A stretch of DNA of 64,000 nucleotides, from assembly GCA_934254815.1 (NCBI GenBank), contig CAKQME010000002.1, positions 62,001 to 126,000 on the forward strand, in the 5' to 3' direction. How positions within the stretch are numbered: position 1 is the first letter of the stretch; every line of letters starts with the position of its first letter. Below are positions 50,864-59,303 of the stretch, one piece after another. The stretch is from an uncultured Clostridia bacterium. Lineage in GTDB: Bacteria > Bacillota > Clostridia > Christensenellales > Borkfalkiaceae. The position numbers and the translations under genes are program-made. The notes below the pieces were generated by a model that did no database searches, was not told the DNA's origin, and saw nothing but the letters and a program-made list of their open reading frames with translations.

Positions 50864-52021
50864 ATGAGAAAACTTTTAAGCTTAGTTTTGTGCCTTGCGA
50901 TGGCAATCGGTTGCGTTGCGTTCGCTTCGTGCGGCGGAAAGGAAAATGATTCCGACAAAGATTCGACCGGATCGGGCGTTGATTACAGCTCGTTTAAAAT
51001 CGCAATGGTTACGGATTACGGCGATATTACCGATCAGTCGTTCAACCAGTCGACTTGGGAAGCCGTCAAGAAATTCGGTGACGAACATAATATTCAGTAT
51101 AAATATTATAAACCGACCGGCGATTTCACTTCGGCGCGTGTAACTTCTATTGACGACGCAATCGAAGAGGGATATAACGTTATAGTTACCCCCGGATATG
51201 CTTTTGCAGGCGCGCTTGAAGAAACGGCAGGCAAAAATCCCGACGTTAAATTTATCGCTATTGATGTGGGAGAGGGGGATTTTAGCAAAGGTTATAAACT
51301 TCCCGCCAACCTTACAAGCTTTATATATCAGGAAGAACTTCCCGGATACATGGCGGGATACGCGGCTGTAAAAGAGGGTTATAAAAAGCTCGGCTTCCTC
51401 GGCGGTATGGCTGTTCCCGCGGTAGTTCGTTACGGTTACGGCTTCGTACAGGGCGCGAACGACGCGGCTAAAGAGATGCAGATTGAAAACGAAGTTACCA
51501 TCGAATATGTTTACGGTAACAAGTTTGCTCCCGATCCGAAGATTAAAGCTTATATGGCTACTATGTTCCAGAAAGTAGACGTTGTATTTGCTTGCGGCGG
51601 CGGTATTTATATTTCGGCATGCGAAGCTGCTAAAGATATAAGCGCGGATAAGAAGATAATCGGCGTAGACGTAGACCAAAGCTTTATTATCAATAAAGGT
51701 TACGGCGAAGGTCGTTGCATCACTTCCGCAATGAAAGGTCTTGCCGCAACTACATTGACGGCTCTCGATGAAACTACAAAAGGTAATTTCTCGAAGTATG
51801 CAGGCAAGATATCGACCCTTGGTATCGTTGACGGAGAAAACCCCGCGAATAACTATGTTCAGCTTCCTATGGACACCTGGACAATGACTAAATTCACGGT
51901 AAACGATTATAAAGCGTTGGTAAAAGATTTGAAAGACGGAAAGAAGACCGTAAGCGGAGATACGACTACTGCTCCTACGGTAGCTATAACCGTTAATTAC
52001 GCCAGTGCAACTATAGTATAA
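50864..52021 (+). CDS. nupN: BMP-family nucleoside-binding lipoprotein
   Basis: This 385-residue lipoprotein has signal LCLAMAIGCVAFASC. The BMP fold shows IAMVTDYGDITDQSFNQSTW, VTPGYAFAGALEETAGKNPD, KLGFLGGMAVPAVVRYGYGF and DVVFACGGGIYISACEAAKD. It delivers nucleosides to the ABC transporter encoded 158 bases downstream (NupNOPQ type). The strong aaaggag and separate promoter suit higher expression than the transporter. A hairpin after the gene may trim read-through. Confidence 0.9.
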   Translation: MRKLLSLVLCLAMAIGCVAFASCGGKENDSDKDSTGSGVDYSSFKIAMVTDYGDITDQSFNQSTWEAVKKFGDEHNIQYKYYKPTGDFTSARVTSIDDAIEEGYNVIVTPGYAFAGALEETAGKNPDVKFIAIDVGEGDFSKGYKLPANLTSFIYQEELPGYMAGYAAVKEGYKKLGFLGGMAVPAVVRYGYGFVQGANDAAKEMQIENEVTIEYVYGNKFAPDPKIKAYMATMFQKVDVVFACGGGIYISACEAAKDISADKKIIGVDVDQSFIINKGYGEGRCITSAMKGLAATTLTALDETTKGNFSKYAGKISTLGIVDGENPANNYVQLPMDTWTMTKFTVNDYKALVKDLKDGKKTVSGDTTTAPTVAITVNYASATIV

Positions 52022-52028
52022 CATCAAT

Positions 52029-52072
52029 AGCCGATATCACAGCCTTATCGCTTTTGATATTCGATATCGGCT
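52029..52072 (+). terminator. Partial terminator/processing hairpin
   Basis: AGCCGATATC pairs with GATATCGGCT over a 24-base loop; there is no T-run. It likely stabilises the lipoprotein mRNA or reduces expression of the ABC subunits. The rest of the 158-base gap has no gene. Confidence 0.5.
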
Positions 52073-52179
52073 GAAGCGTGGGGCTGTCGCGTTAAGATAT
52101 TTTTGCTTGATCGAAAATACTGCTTAGCGCGGCAGCCTCTTTGCAAATAACAGGCAAATAAATAACGGAGAGTTATATA

Positions 52180-53730
52180 ATGGACGATAATTATATAATT
52201 GAAATGTTGCATATAACGAAAGAGTTTCCGGGAATAATCGCGAACGACGACATTACATTGCAACTTAAAAAAGGAGAAATACACGCGCTTTTAGGTGAAA
52301 ACGGCGCGGGTAAATCAACGCTTATGAGCGTACTTTTCGGGCTGTATCAACCCGAAAAAGGCGAAATCAGAAAGAACGGCGAGAAAGTCGAGATAAAAAG
52401 CCCTAACGACGCAACCGCGCTCGGAATAGGTATGGTACACCAGCACTTTAAGTTGGTCGATATATTTTCCGTGCTGGATAATATAATTCTCGGCGCAGAA
52501 CCTAATAAATACGGCTTTTTAACAAAAGGCGAAGCGAGAAAAAAAGTTGTCGCTTTATCGGAAAAATACGGTCTTAAAGTCGACCCCGACGCGAAAGTCG
52601 AAGATATAACCGTAGGTATGCAGCAGAGAGTAGAGATACTTAAAATGTTGTACCGCGATAACGAAATACTTATTTTCGACGAACCTACGGCGGTACTTAC
52701 CCCGCAGGAGATCGACGAGCTGATGAGTATAATGAAAGAGCTTGCCAAAGAGGGCAAATCTATTTTGTTTATTACTCATAAATTAAACGAGATAATGGCG
52801 GTTGCCGACAGATGTACGGTACTCAGAAAGGGTAAGTATATCGGTATGGTAGACGTGAAAAATACAACGAAAGAAGAACTTTCCGAAATGATGGTCGGCA
52901 GAAGCGTAAAATTCGCTGTTGATAAAGCGGACGCCGATCCGAAAGAAACGGTTCTCGAAGTCGACAATCTCTGTATTAAAAGCAGATTGCATAAAAAAGA
53001 CGCCGTGCATAACGTGTCGTTTAAAGTGAGAGCCGGCGAAATAGTTTGTATCGCCGGTATAGACGGAAACGGGCAGACGGAACTCGTTTACGGCTTGACG
53101 GGGCTTGAAAAGGTCGAGTCCGGCAAGGTGATGCTTTGCGGTAACGACGTTACAGACGCTTCGATAAGATACAGAAGTAAAGCTGGTATGAGCCATATCC
53201 CCGAAGACAGACATAAACACGGACTTGTACTCGACTATTCTTTGGAACAAAATATGGTGTTGCAGAGATATTTCGAACCGCAATTCAATAAACACGGATT
53301 TATAAATTTTAAAGCAGTGCGCGAATATTCGGATTCGCTTACAGACAAATTCGACGTAAGAAGCGGGCAAGGTGCGAAAACCGCCGTGCGTTCTATGTCT
53401 GGCGGAAATCAACAGAAAGCGATAGTTGCGAGAGAACTTGACAGAGAACATAAACTGCTTATAGCCGTTCAGCCTACGAGAGGTCTTGACGTCGGAGCGA
53501 TAGAGTATATACACAATCAGATAGTTAAATCGCGTGACAACGGTTCTGCCGTTTTGCTGGTATCTCTCGAACTCGACGAAGTTATGAATTTATCCGATCG
53601 TATACTCGTAATGTACGAGGGTGAAATCGTCGGTCAGCTCGACCCGAAAAAAACCACCGTTCAAGAACTCGGATTATATATGTCGGGAGCTAAACGCGAT
53701 TCCGAAAAGGAGGAAAGCGTAAATGAATAA
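52180..53730 (+). CDS. nupO: Nucleoside ABC transporter, tandem ATPase
   Basis: This is a 516-residue double-ATPase protein. The first half has Walker A GENGAGKSTLMSVLFGL, Walker B LIFDEPTAVL and the H-loop FITHKLNEIM; its signature stretch ITVGMQQRVEI lacks the usual SGG. The second half has GIDGNGQTELVYGLTGLE (degenerate Walker A), MSGGNQQKAIVARELDRE and the Walker B-like LLIAVQPTRGLDVG. This asymmetry is normal for sugar/nucleoside-type importers (Bacillus YufO/NupO, RbsA-like). It energises the two permeases downstream, with overlaps of 8 bases. Confidence 0.92.
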   Translation: MDDNYIIEMLHITKEFPGIIANDDITLQLKKGEIHALLGENGAGKSTLMSVLFGLYQPEKGEIRKNGEKVEIKSPNDATALGIGMVHQHFKLVDIFSVLDNIILGAEPNKYGFLTKGEARKKVVALSEKYGLKVDPDAKVEDITVGMQQRVEILKMLYRDNEILIFDEPTAVLTPQEIDELMSIMKELAKEGKSILFITHKLNEIMAVADRCTVLRKGKYIGMVDVKNTTKEELSEMMVGRSVKFAVDKADADPKETVLEVDNLCIKSRLHKKDAVHNVSFKVRAGEIVCIAGIDGNGQTELVYGLTGLEKVESGKVMLCGNDVTDASIRYRSKAGMSHIPEDRHKHGLVLDYSLEQNMVLQRYFEPQFNKHGFINFKAVREYSDSLTDKFDVRSGQGAKTAVRSMSGGNQQKAIVARELDREHKLLIAVQPTRGLDVGAIEYIHNQIVKSRDNGSAVLLVSLELDEVMNLSDRILVMYEGEIVGQLDPKKTTVQELGLYMSGAKRDSEKEESVNE

Positions 53731-54964
53731 CGTAAAAAAAGTATTTGCGGCAATCGGAAAATGGTTCAAATCGTTATTTGTCAGCGTTGACGAAAAAGAA
53801 CCTAAACTGTTGCTTTTATTCAAAAACGAAAAATTTACTACGGCGTTTGCTTCGGTGATATGCGCTTTGCTCGGTATATTTATAGGCTATATACTTTTAT
53901 TGTGTATCAATCCGCAACATGCCGGAGAGGGAATAATTTCGATATTGAAGAGTTGGGCTAAGAGTTCGAGACGGCAACGCAGATTAAATGAACTCGGCAA
54001 TACGCTCGTATCTGCCGCGCCGCTTATTATGTGCGCGCTGTCCGTCTTGTTTTCATATAAAACAGGGTTGTTCAATATCGGCGTTGCGGGGCAATACACA
54101 ATCGGCGCGTGCGCAGCTTTGTATGCAGCGCTTGCGTGGCGTTGCCCTTGGTATGTATGCGTGTTGCTCGCTATGATATCGGGCGCGGTTTGGGCTATGA
54201 TATCTGGTGCATTGAAAGCATTTTGCAACGTAAACGAAGTTATATCGTGTATAATGACTAACTGGATAGGTCTGTATGTTACGAATATGGCGCTCGGCAA
54301 CGTTAAAGAAAGCACGTCTGTTTACACTCTTGATCTCGGAGTAAACGCGCCGAACGCGATAATACCGGATCTTGGGTTATCGAAATTGTTCAGCGATAAC
54401 AAATATGTGACGATAGCTATTCTGTTTACCGTGCTTATGGCGGTTGTAGTGTGGGTGTTGCTGAATTATACGACGTTCGGCTATGAATTAAAAGCTACGG
54501 GATATAATAAACACGCAGCTAAATACGCGGGAATGAAAGATAAGAAAAACATTATCGTTACAATGGCGATATCGGGCGCGCTTGCAGGGCTTGGCGCAGC
54601 GTTTTATTACCTTAGCGGAATAGAACAGTACAATACCGGTTACAGCGCGTTGCCTAATACCGGATTTAACGGTATCGCGGTTGCGTTTTTAGGCGGACTT
54701 AATCCGATAGGGTCGATTTTTGCCGGTTATTTTATACAGCATATCATGATAGGCGGCGGAAAATTAAACACGCAATATTATAATCCGCAAGTTGCAGATT
54801 TTGTAATAGCAATAATAATTTATCTCTGCGCGTTCGTATTGTTTATAAAGACGATAATATCGAAAGCCGTAAAAGGTTCCGAGAAGAAAGAAGCCGACAG
54901 AAAAACGATTCTTAAAAACAGAGCGGCTGAAGCGGAATCGGGGGAGGTTAAAGATAATGTTTAA
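53723..54964 (+). CDS. nupP: Nucleoside ABC transporter, permease 1
   Basis: This 413-residue BPD_transp_2-type permease has about nine membrane segments. FNIGVAGQYTIGACAALYAA and FNGIAVAFLGGLNPIGSIFA are conserved in this family. The N-terminal 45 residues are cytoplasmic, and the C-terminal tail is charged (KKEADRKTILKNRAAEAES). It forms the channel with the next gene product. It overlaps both neighbours by 8 bases. Confidence 0.92.
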   Translation: MNNVKKVFAAIGKWFKSLFVSVDEKEPKLLLLFKNEKFTTAFASVICALLGIFIGYILLLCINPQHAGEGIISILKSWAKSSRRQRRLNELGNTLVSAAPLIMCALSVLFSYKTGLFNIGVAGQYTIGACAALYAALAWRCPWYVCVLLAMISGAVWAMISGALKAFCNVNEVISCIMTNWIGLYVTNMALGNVKESTSVYTLDLGVNAPNAIIPDLGLSKLFSDNKYVTIAILFTVLMAVVVWVLLNYTTFGYELKATGYNKHAAKYAGMKDKKNIIVTMAISGALAGLGAAFYYLSGIEQYNTGYSALPNTGFNGIAVAFLGGLNPIGSIFAGYFIQHIMIGGGKLNTQYYNPQVADFVIAIIIYLCAFVLFIKTIISKAVKGSEKKEADRKTILKNRAAEAESGEVKDNV

Positions 54965-55901
54965 TCTTATACAATATACGTTGGTGTTTACTTCTGTACT
55001 TATTCTCGTTGCGCTCGGCGGTATGTTTTCCGAGAGAAGCGGAGTTATAAATATCGGTCTGGAAGGTATAATGGTATTCGGCGCGATGGGCGGCGCGATG
55101 GCTATGGTGCTGCTTCCGTCTACTATGAATGCGTTTTTAATGATTTTAATTACGGTGTTATCTTCTGTCGCGGCGGGGGTTATAGGGTCCTTGTTGCTCG
55201 CGGTTGCATGTATAAATTTTAAAGCCGATCAGACGTTGGTCGGAACGGCTATAAATATGTTGGCAACGGCATTTGCTGTCGTATTTATAAAAGCGTTCAA
55301 TACGAAACGTTCTTCCGGTTCGGATTTTTCGGCGTATTTGAGTTATATAAAACAGCAAGAATCGTTTGTTTTTCAAATAGGCGAATTGAGACTTAACTGT
55401 TTTATGGTGATAACTGTCGTTTTACTTTTAGTATCTTATGTGGTACTATATAAAACAAAGTTCGGTTTGCGGCTTATGTCGTGCGGAGAACATCCGCAGG
55501 CGGCGGCAAGCGTTGGTATCAACGTCTATAAAATGCGTTATGCCGGCGTTATGATATCGGGCGGCTTGGGCGGCTTGGGCGGTATCGTGTATATCGCTTC
55601 GGTAAACAGCACATGGAATTTCGAAGTCGGCGTTGCCGGAGCCGGGTTTTTAGCTCTTGCCGTAATGATTTTCGGACAGTGGAAACCGCTTAAAATAGCG
55701 GCGGCGGCATTGTTATTCGGTTTCTTCCAATCGCTCAGTTATGTTTATATGGGGTTCTCGTGGTTGGCGACGATACCTCATTCGGGCGAAATATTAAAAA
55801 TAATGCCTTACGTCGTGTCGCTTATCGTGCTTGCGTTTACGTCGAAAAAATCGCGCGCGCCCAAGGCGGAGGGTATACCTTACGATAAAGGAATGAGATA
55901 A
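54957..55901 (+). CDS. nupQ: Nucleoside ABC transporter, permease 2
   Basis: This 314-residue permease of the same BPD_transp_2 family shows SERSGVINIGLEGIMVFGAM and MISGGLGGLGGIVYIASVNS. It completes the transporter with the tandem ATPase and the first permease. It is followed 23 bases later by pdp, so imported pyrimidine nucleosides meet a phosphorylase made from the same transcript. Confidence 0.92.
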   Translation: MFNLIQYTLVFTSVLILVALGGMFSERSGVINIGLEGIMVFGAMGGAMAMVLLPSTMNAFLMILITVLSSVAAGVIGSLLLAVACINFKADQTLVGTAINMLATAFAVVFIKAFNTKRSSGSDFSAYLSYIKQQESFVFQIGELRLNCFMVITVVLLLVSYVVLYKTKFGLRLMSCGEHPQAAASVGINVYKMRYAGVMISGGLGGLGGIVYIASVNSTWNFEVGVAGAGFLALAVMIFGQWKPLKIAAAALLFGFFQSLSYVYMGFSWLATIPHSGEILKIMPYVVSLIVLAFTSKKSRAPKAEGIPYDKGMR

Positions 55902-55924
55902 AATATTTTTCCGAGGTGAAGTTT

Positions 55925-57226
55925 ATGCGAATGTACGATATTATTAAGAAGAAACGCGACGGCGAAAAACTTTCCGATGAAGAGATAAAATGGTTTGTCG
56001 ACGGCTACACGAAAGGCGAAATCCCCGACTATCAGGCGGCGGCTATGTGTATGGCGGTGTATTTTCAGGGAATGGACGAAGAAGAAACCACCGCGCTTAC
56101 GCTCGCTATCCGCGACAGCGGCGACAGGTTGCATTTTGATAATATCAAAGGCGTGAGAGTTGATAAACACTCTACGGGCGGCGTGGGCGATAAAACGAGC
56201 CTTATAGTCGCTCCGATAGTCGCTTCGCTCGGTATAAAAGTTGCAAAAATGAGCGGCAGAGGCTTGGGGCATACGGGCGGAACGGTCGATAAACTTGAAT
56301 CTATAACGGGTTACAGAACGAATATCCCGACCGAAGAGTTTGAAAAGATAGTCAACGAAATAGGCATAGCTATAGTCGGGCAGAGCAGCGAACTTGCGCC
56401 TGCGGATAAAAAACTTTACGCTTTACGCGACGTCACCGCCACGGTAGACAGCATGCCGCTTATAGCTTCCAGCATAATGGGCAAAAAACTTGCCGCCGAC
56501 GACGATTGCATCGTGCTTGACGTAAAGACGGGTAGCGGTTCGTTCATGAAGACCAAAGAAGACAGCGAAACTCTCGCCCGACTTATGGTCGGAATAGGCA
56601 AGCGCGCGGGTAAAAAGATGCTTGCGCTCATAACCAATATGGATATCCCGCTCGGTAACGCGATAGGTAATTCTCTCGAAGTAAAAGAAGCCGTCGCTAC
56701 GTTGAACGGTAAAGGACCGAAAGATTTAACCGAAGTCTGCCTTGCGCTTGCGTCGGATATGCTCTATCTCGCGGGCAAAGGCAACGAAAAAGAGTGTCGT
56801 ATAATGGCTGAAAACGCCATAAAAGACGGAAGCGCGCTGGAAATTCTCAAAAAAATGGTCAAGGCTCAGGGCGGAGACGCGTCGCTTATCGAAAACACCG
56901 AAAATTTCCCGAAAGCTAAAGTGGTAAAAGGCGTTTTTGCGCCGAAAAGCGGATATATTTCCAAAGTCGATACCGAGGGGTACGGCATAGCAAGCCTTAT
57001 TCTCGGCGCGGGCAGAACGAAAATAGAGGATAAAATAGATTATTCTGCGGGAATAATTTTAAAGAAAAAAACGGGCGATAAAGTCGAAAAAGGCGAGGAG
57101 ATCGCAGAGCTTTACACAAACGACGAAAATAAAATTGCCGAAGCGACGGCTAAATTTTTAGCTTCGACCGAAATAACCGAAGAAAAACCCGCCGAAGAGG
57201 TTTTAATTCTCGGCAGAGTAGAATAA
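55925..57226 (+). CDS. pdp: Pyrimidine-nucleoside phosphorylase
   Basis: The start is ATG 55925, behind GAGGTGA; the GTG at 55916 lies inside the ribosome site. The 433-residue product has MYDIIKKKRDGEKLSDEEI, the phosphate-binding KHSTGGVGDKTSL, MSGRGLGHTGGTVDKLES and the C-terminal barrel-sandwich (YSAGIILKKKTGDKVEKGEE). It cleaves uridine, thymidine and deoxyuridine with phosphate. It is in the same strand and operon as the importer and tdk. Confidence 0.96.
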   Translation: MRMYDIIKKKRDGEKLSDEEIKWFVDGYTKGEIPDYQAAAMCMAVYFQGMDEEETTALTLAIRDSGDRLHFDNIKGVRVDKHSTGGVGDKTSLIVAPIVASLGIKVAKMSGRGLGHTGGTVDKLESITGYRTNIPTEEFEKIVNEIGIAIVGQSSELAPADKKLYALRDVTATVDSMPLIASSIMGKKLAADDDCIVLDVKTGSGSFMKTKEDSETLARLMVGIGKRAGKKMLALITNMDIPLGNAIGNSLEVKEAVATLNGKGPKDLTEVCLALASDMLYLAGKGNEKECRIMAENAIKDGSALEILKKMVKAQGGDASLIENTENFPKAKVVKGVFAPKSGYISKVDTEGYGIASLILGAGRTKIEDKIDYSAGIILKKKTGDKVEKGEEIAELYTNDENKIAEATAKFLASTEITEEKPAEEVLILGRVE

Positions 57227-57227
57227 A

Positions 57228-57821
57228 ATGGCTAAATTATACTTTAAATACGGGGCTATGGGCTGTTCTAAAACCGCTCAGGCGCTTATAACGAAATTCA
57301 ATTACGAAGAACGCGGAATGAAAGTTCTGCTGATAAAACCCGCCGTCGATACCCGCGACGGACAGGATGTCGTCAAATCGCGGATAGGCTTGGAGGCGAA
57401 AGCTTTCGCCGTTTCCGTCGACGTCGATTTATATAAGTTTTACACGGAGAAACATTCAGATTGCGACGTGATAATCGTCGACGAGTGCCAGTTTCTCACG
57501 CCCGAACAGGTCGACGAGCTGGGAATGTTGGTTATAGATAAATCCGTACCCGTACTGTGTTTCGGGTTGGCTACCGATTTTACTACGCATCTTTTTCCCG
57601 GCAGCAGGCGATTGTTTGAAATTGCCGAATCGATATCCGAGATAAAATCGGTTTGTAAATGCGGCGCGAAAGCGACAGTAAACGCGCGTTTCGACGATAA
57701 CGGAAACATTGTTTACCGCGGCGAACAGGTAGTTCTTGGCGGAAACAGCCGATACACGGCAATGTGCAGAAAGTGTTGGCTTAAACGTAAATCCGAACAG
57801 GAAGCTAAGGGAATATTTTAA
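57228..57821 (+). CDS. tdk: Thymidine kinase
   Basis: This 197-residue type II thymidine kinase shows the P-loop region LYFKYGAMGCSKTAQALI (variant GAMGCSKT; usually GxMxSGKT), IIVDECQFLTPEQVDEL with the catalytic Glu, CFGLATDFTTHLFPGSRRL, and a zinc site CKCGAKATVNAR...CRKC. The Lys of the P-loop is kept but Gly before it is Ser. It phosphorylates thymidine. Its start lies 1 base after pdp, and a perfect terminator follows. Confidence 0.93.
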   Translation: MAKLYFKYGAMGCSKTAQALITKFNYEERGMKVLLIKPAVDTRDGQDVVKSRIGLEAKAFAVSVDVDLYKFYTEKHSDCDVIIVDECQFLTPEQVDELGMLVIDKSVPVLCFGLATDFTTHLFPGSRRLFEIAESISEIKSVCKCGAKATVNARFDDNGNIVYRGEQVVLGGNSRYTAMCRKCWLKRKSEQEAKGIF

Positions 57822-57851
57822 AACGGCGGCGCGATTACGCGCCGCCGTTTT
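57820..57851 (+). terminator. Terminator of the salvage operon
   Basis: AAAACGGCGGCGCG pairs perfectly with CGCGCCGCCGTTTT around ATTA, followed by a short T tract. Confidence 0.9.
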
Positions 57852-57892
57852 AGTTTACAAATTATTGCGTTTTAACGTGTTAATTTTTCAGT

Positions 57893-58153
57893 TTGTCTAT
57901 TGCCTCTATGAGAACTTCACCGACTTCGTCGATAGATTGCGACAAATTGCCTTTCAGATATTCCACAATCGTTTCGACGCACGCGCTCACGACGGTTGCG
58001 GGTCTGCTTGCGTTGCTGTTTATGTCGTTCAGAATAGGGTTCGATATCGGAATAGGTACCGTTTGTTCTGTCGTGATGATAACCGTGGTATTGCCGTCGG
58101 CTTTGTATCTTCTCGATAAATTCGTGTTGAAATTATCTTTGAAGAAAAAATAA
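57893..58153 (+). pseudogene. MMPL/RND transporter, C-terminal remnant
   Basis: The plus-strand frame contains TIVSTHALTTVAGLLALLFM, SFRIGFDIGIGTVCSVVMI and TVVLPSALYLLDKFVLKLS, the last membrane segments of MMPL-family exporters. About seven residues are missing after IGI and one is inserted in STHALTT, with no upstream partner, so it is a decayed piece. The minus-strand ORF over the same bases (57880-58197) is less convincing. Confidence 0.5.
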
Positions 58154-58164
58154 CGCAAAAAACA

Positions 58165-58188
58165 GCGCGGCGACAATCGTCGCCGCGC
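58165..58188. terminator. Hairpin between the MMPL remnant and the carbamoyltransferase gene
   Basis: GCGCGGCGAC pairs perfectly with GTCGCCGCGC around AATC. No strong T-run follows on either strand. It may end the minus-strand transcript. Confidence 0.6.
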
Positions 58189-58206
58189 GTAAGGCAATAA
58201 AGCGTT

Positions 58207-59112
58207 TTATTTTATCAGTAAAGTGAGAACCGCCATTTCAATTTTCTGTAGGTTTTCGGCTTGGCGAAGCCCCGCGAATTTCAGCGAATTCACAACGTCC
58301 GCCGAAACGGCGGGGTTTTCACGCGAAACGGGCAGGTTGTGAAGAACGCAGACGCTCGGTTTTGCCCTGTAAAGCAAACCGTCGGTTATGGTAAATTCTT
58401 CGGGTAAACCGTCGTCGCTGACGTATACGCAGTCCGCGTCTGTCAGGGCGGCGGATAAATCCGACGTAACGTTCACTCCGCCGTACTGCGCGCAGTAATT
58501 AAGCGTTTTTTCGCTCGGAGCAAATTCTTTCGGGCAGACAAGCGTAACTTCCGCGCCGCACTTTATAAACGCGTATACCATGCTGTCGGCGTAAGCGTCG
58601 GGGCTGCCCACCATAACTACTTTCAGCTTGTCTAATCTGCCTTTCTTTTCCCAGACGGTCATAAGGGCGGCAATGGCTTCCAGCGGTCCGCTTTTCGAGT
58701 TGGCGTTTATTATGGGTATGTTTATGTGTTTTTCAAGCAGTTCCGCGTCGGTGTTGAATTCCGTACCCACGACTATCGCGTCCACGCCGTAAAAGGCTAT
58801 CGCCTGCATAGACAGTTCGTCAGTCAGCACGGTTTCGAGCTTTGCGCCTGGTAAACTTGAGACGGTGTACGCGCCGGATAGTTTCGCAACCGAGGTTTCG
58901 AAAGCTATTCTCGAACGGGAAAATCCGCTTTTGGTTATAAGATAGACGTATTTGCCCTTAAGCGAAACCTGTTTTTCGCCTGCGGCTATCCGCTCCGAAA
59001 TCTCTTTCGCCGTCTTTAATATTTCGTAAATTTCTTCTTCCGTATAGTTGGCAAGCGAGACAAGGTGTTTTTTGTCGAGTTTGCCTGTCGGTTTGTATCT
59101 GTTTATATCCAT
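58207..59112 (-). CDS. Carbamoyltransferase-like protein with altered active-site motifs
   Basis: This 301-residue protein of the aspartate/ornithine carbamoyltransferase fold starts at ATG 59112. It opens with HLVSLANYTEEEIYEILKTA, and the two-domain layout is complete (LKVVMVGSPDAYADSMVYAF in the second domain). Key sites differ: the STRTR carbamoyl-phosphate loop reads FSRSRIAFE, the HPxQ region reads NANSKSGPLEAIAALMT, and the HCLP motif reads LHNLP. It therefore may use another substrate or be catalytically weak. It has no obvious partner gene nearby; the -10 box is only 6 bases before the ATG. Confidence 0.75.
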   Translation of the reverse strand: MDINRYKPTGKLDKKHLVSLANYTEEEIYEILKTAKEISERIAAGEKQVSLKGKYVYLITKSGFSRSRIAFETSVAKLSGAYTVSSLPGAKLETVLTDELSMQAIAFYGVDAIVVGTEFNTDAELLEKHINIPIINANSKSGPLEAIAALMTVWEKKGRLDKLKVVMVGSPDAYADSMVYAFIKCGAEVTLVCPKEFAPSEKTLNYCAQYGGVNVTSDLSAALTDADCVYVSDDGLPEEFTITDGLLYRAKPSVCVLHNLPVSRENPAVSADVVNSLKFAGLRQAENLQKIEMAVLTLLIK

Positions 59113-59118
59113 AGTTAA

Positions 59119-59147
59119 ATTATAACAAGATTTTAAGTTAAAAGCAA
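59119..59147 (-). promoter_or_regulatory. Promoter for a probably leaderless transcript
   Basis: On the minus strand TTGCTT (59147-59142), a 17-base spacer and TATAAT (59124-59119) are followed by six bases and then ATG 59112, so the A of ATG is at the expected start site. No Shine-Dalgarno is present. Confidence 0.6.
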
Positions 59148-59303
59148 GCGAATAACGGACAATTACCAACGGCTATGTACAAATTTGATAAAAGAACGCG
59201 CTAAATTTTGTTATAATTGCCGTTGATAAACTTGACGAAATAATATATAATATAAGTATAAAAATGGGTTTGACCTTTAAAAAGGCAAATCGGGAGGAAA
59301 AAT

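Noticed and set aside
50882..52027. A 381-residue open frame on the minus strand
   Set aside because: It lies exactly antisense to the BMP-family lipoprotein, has no Shine-Dalgarno or recognisable domain, and the codon bias explains it.
57880..58197. Minus-strand 105-residue ORF
   Set aside because: The plus-strand frame reads as MMPL membrane segments; the minus-strand frame is a mirror of it with no family match. It cannot be fully excluded.
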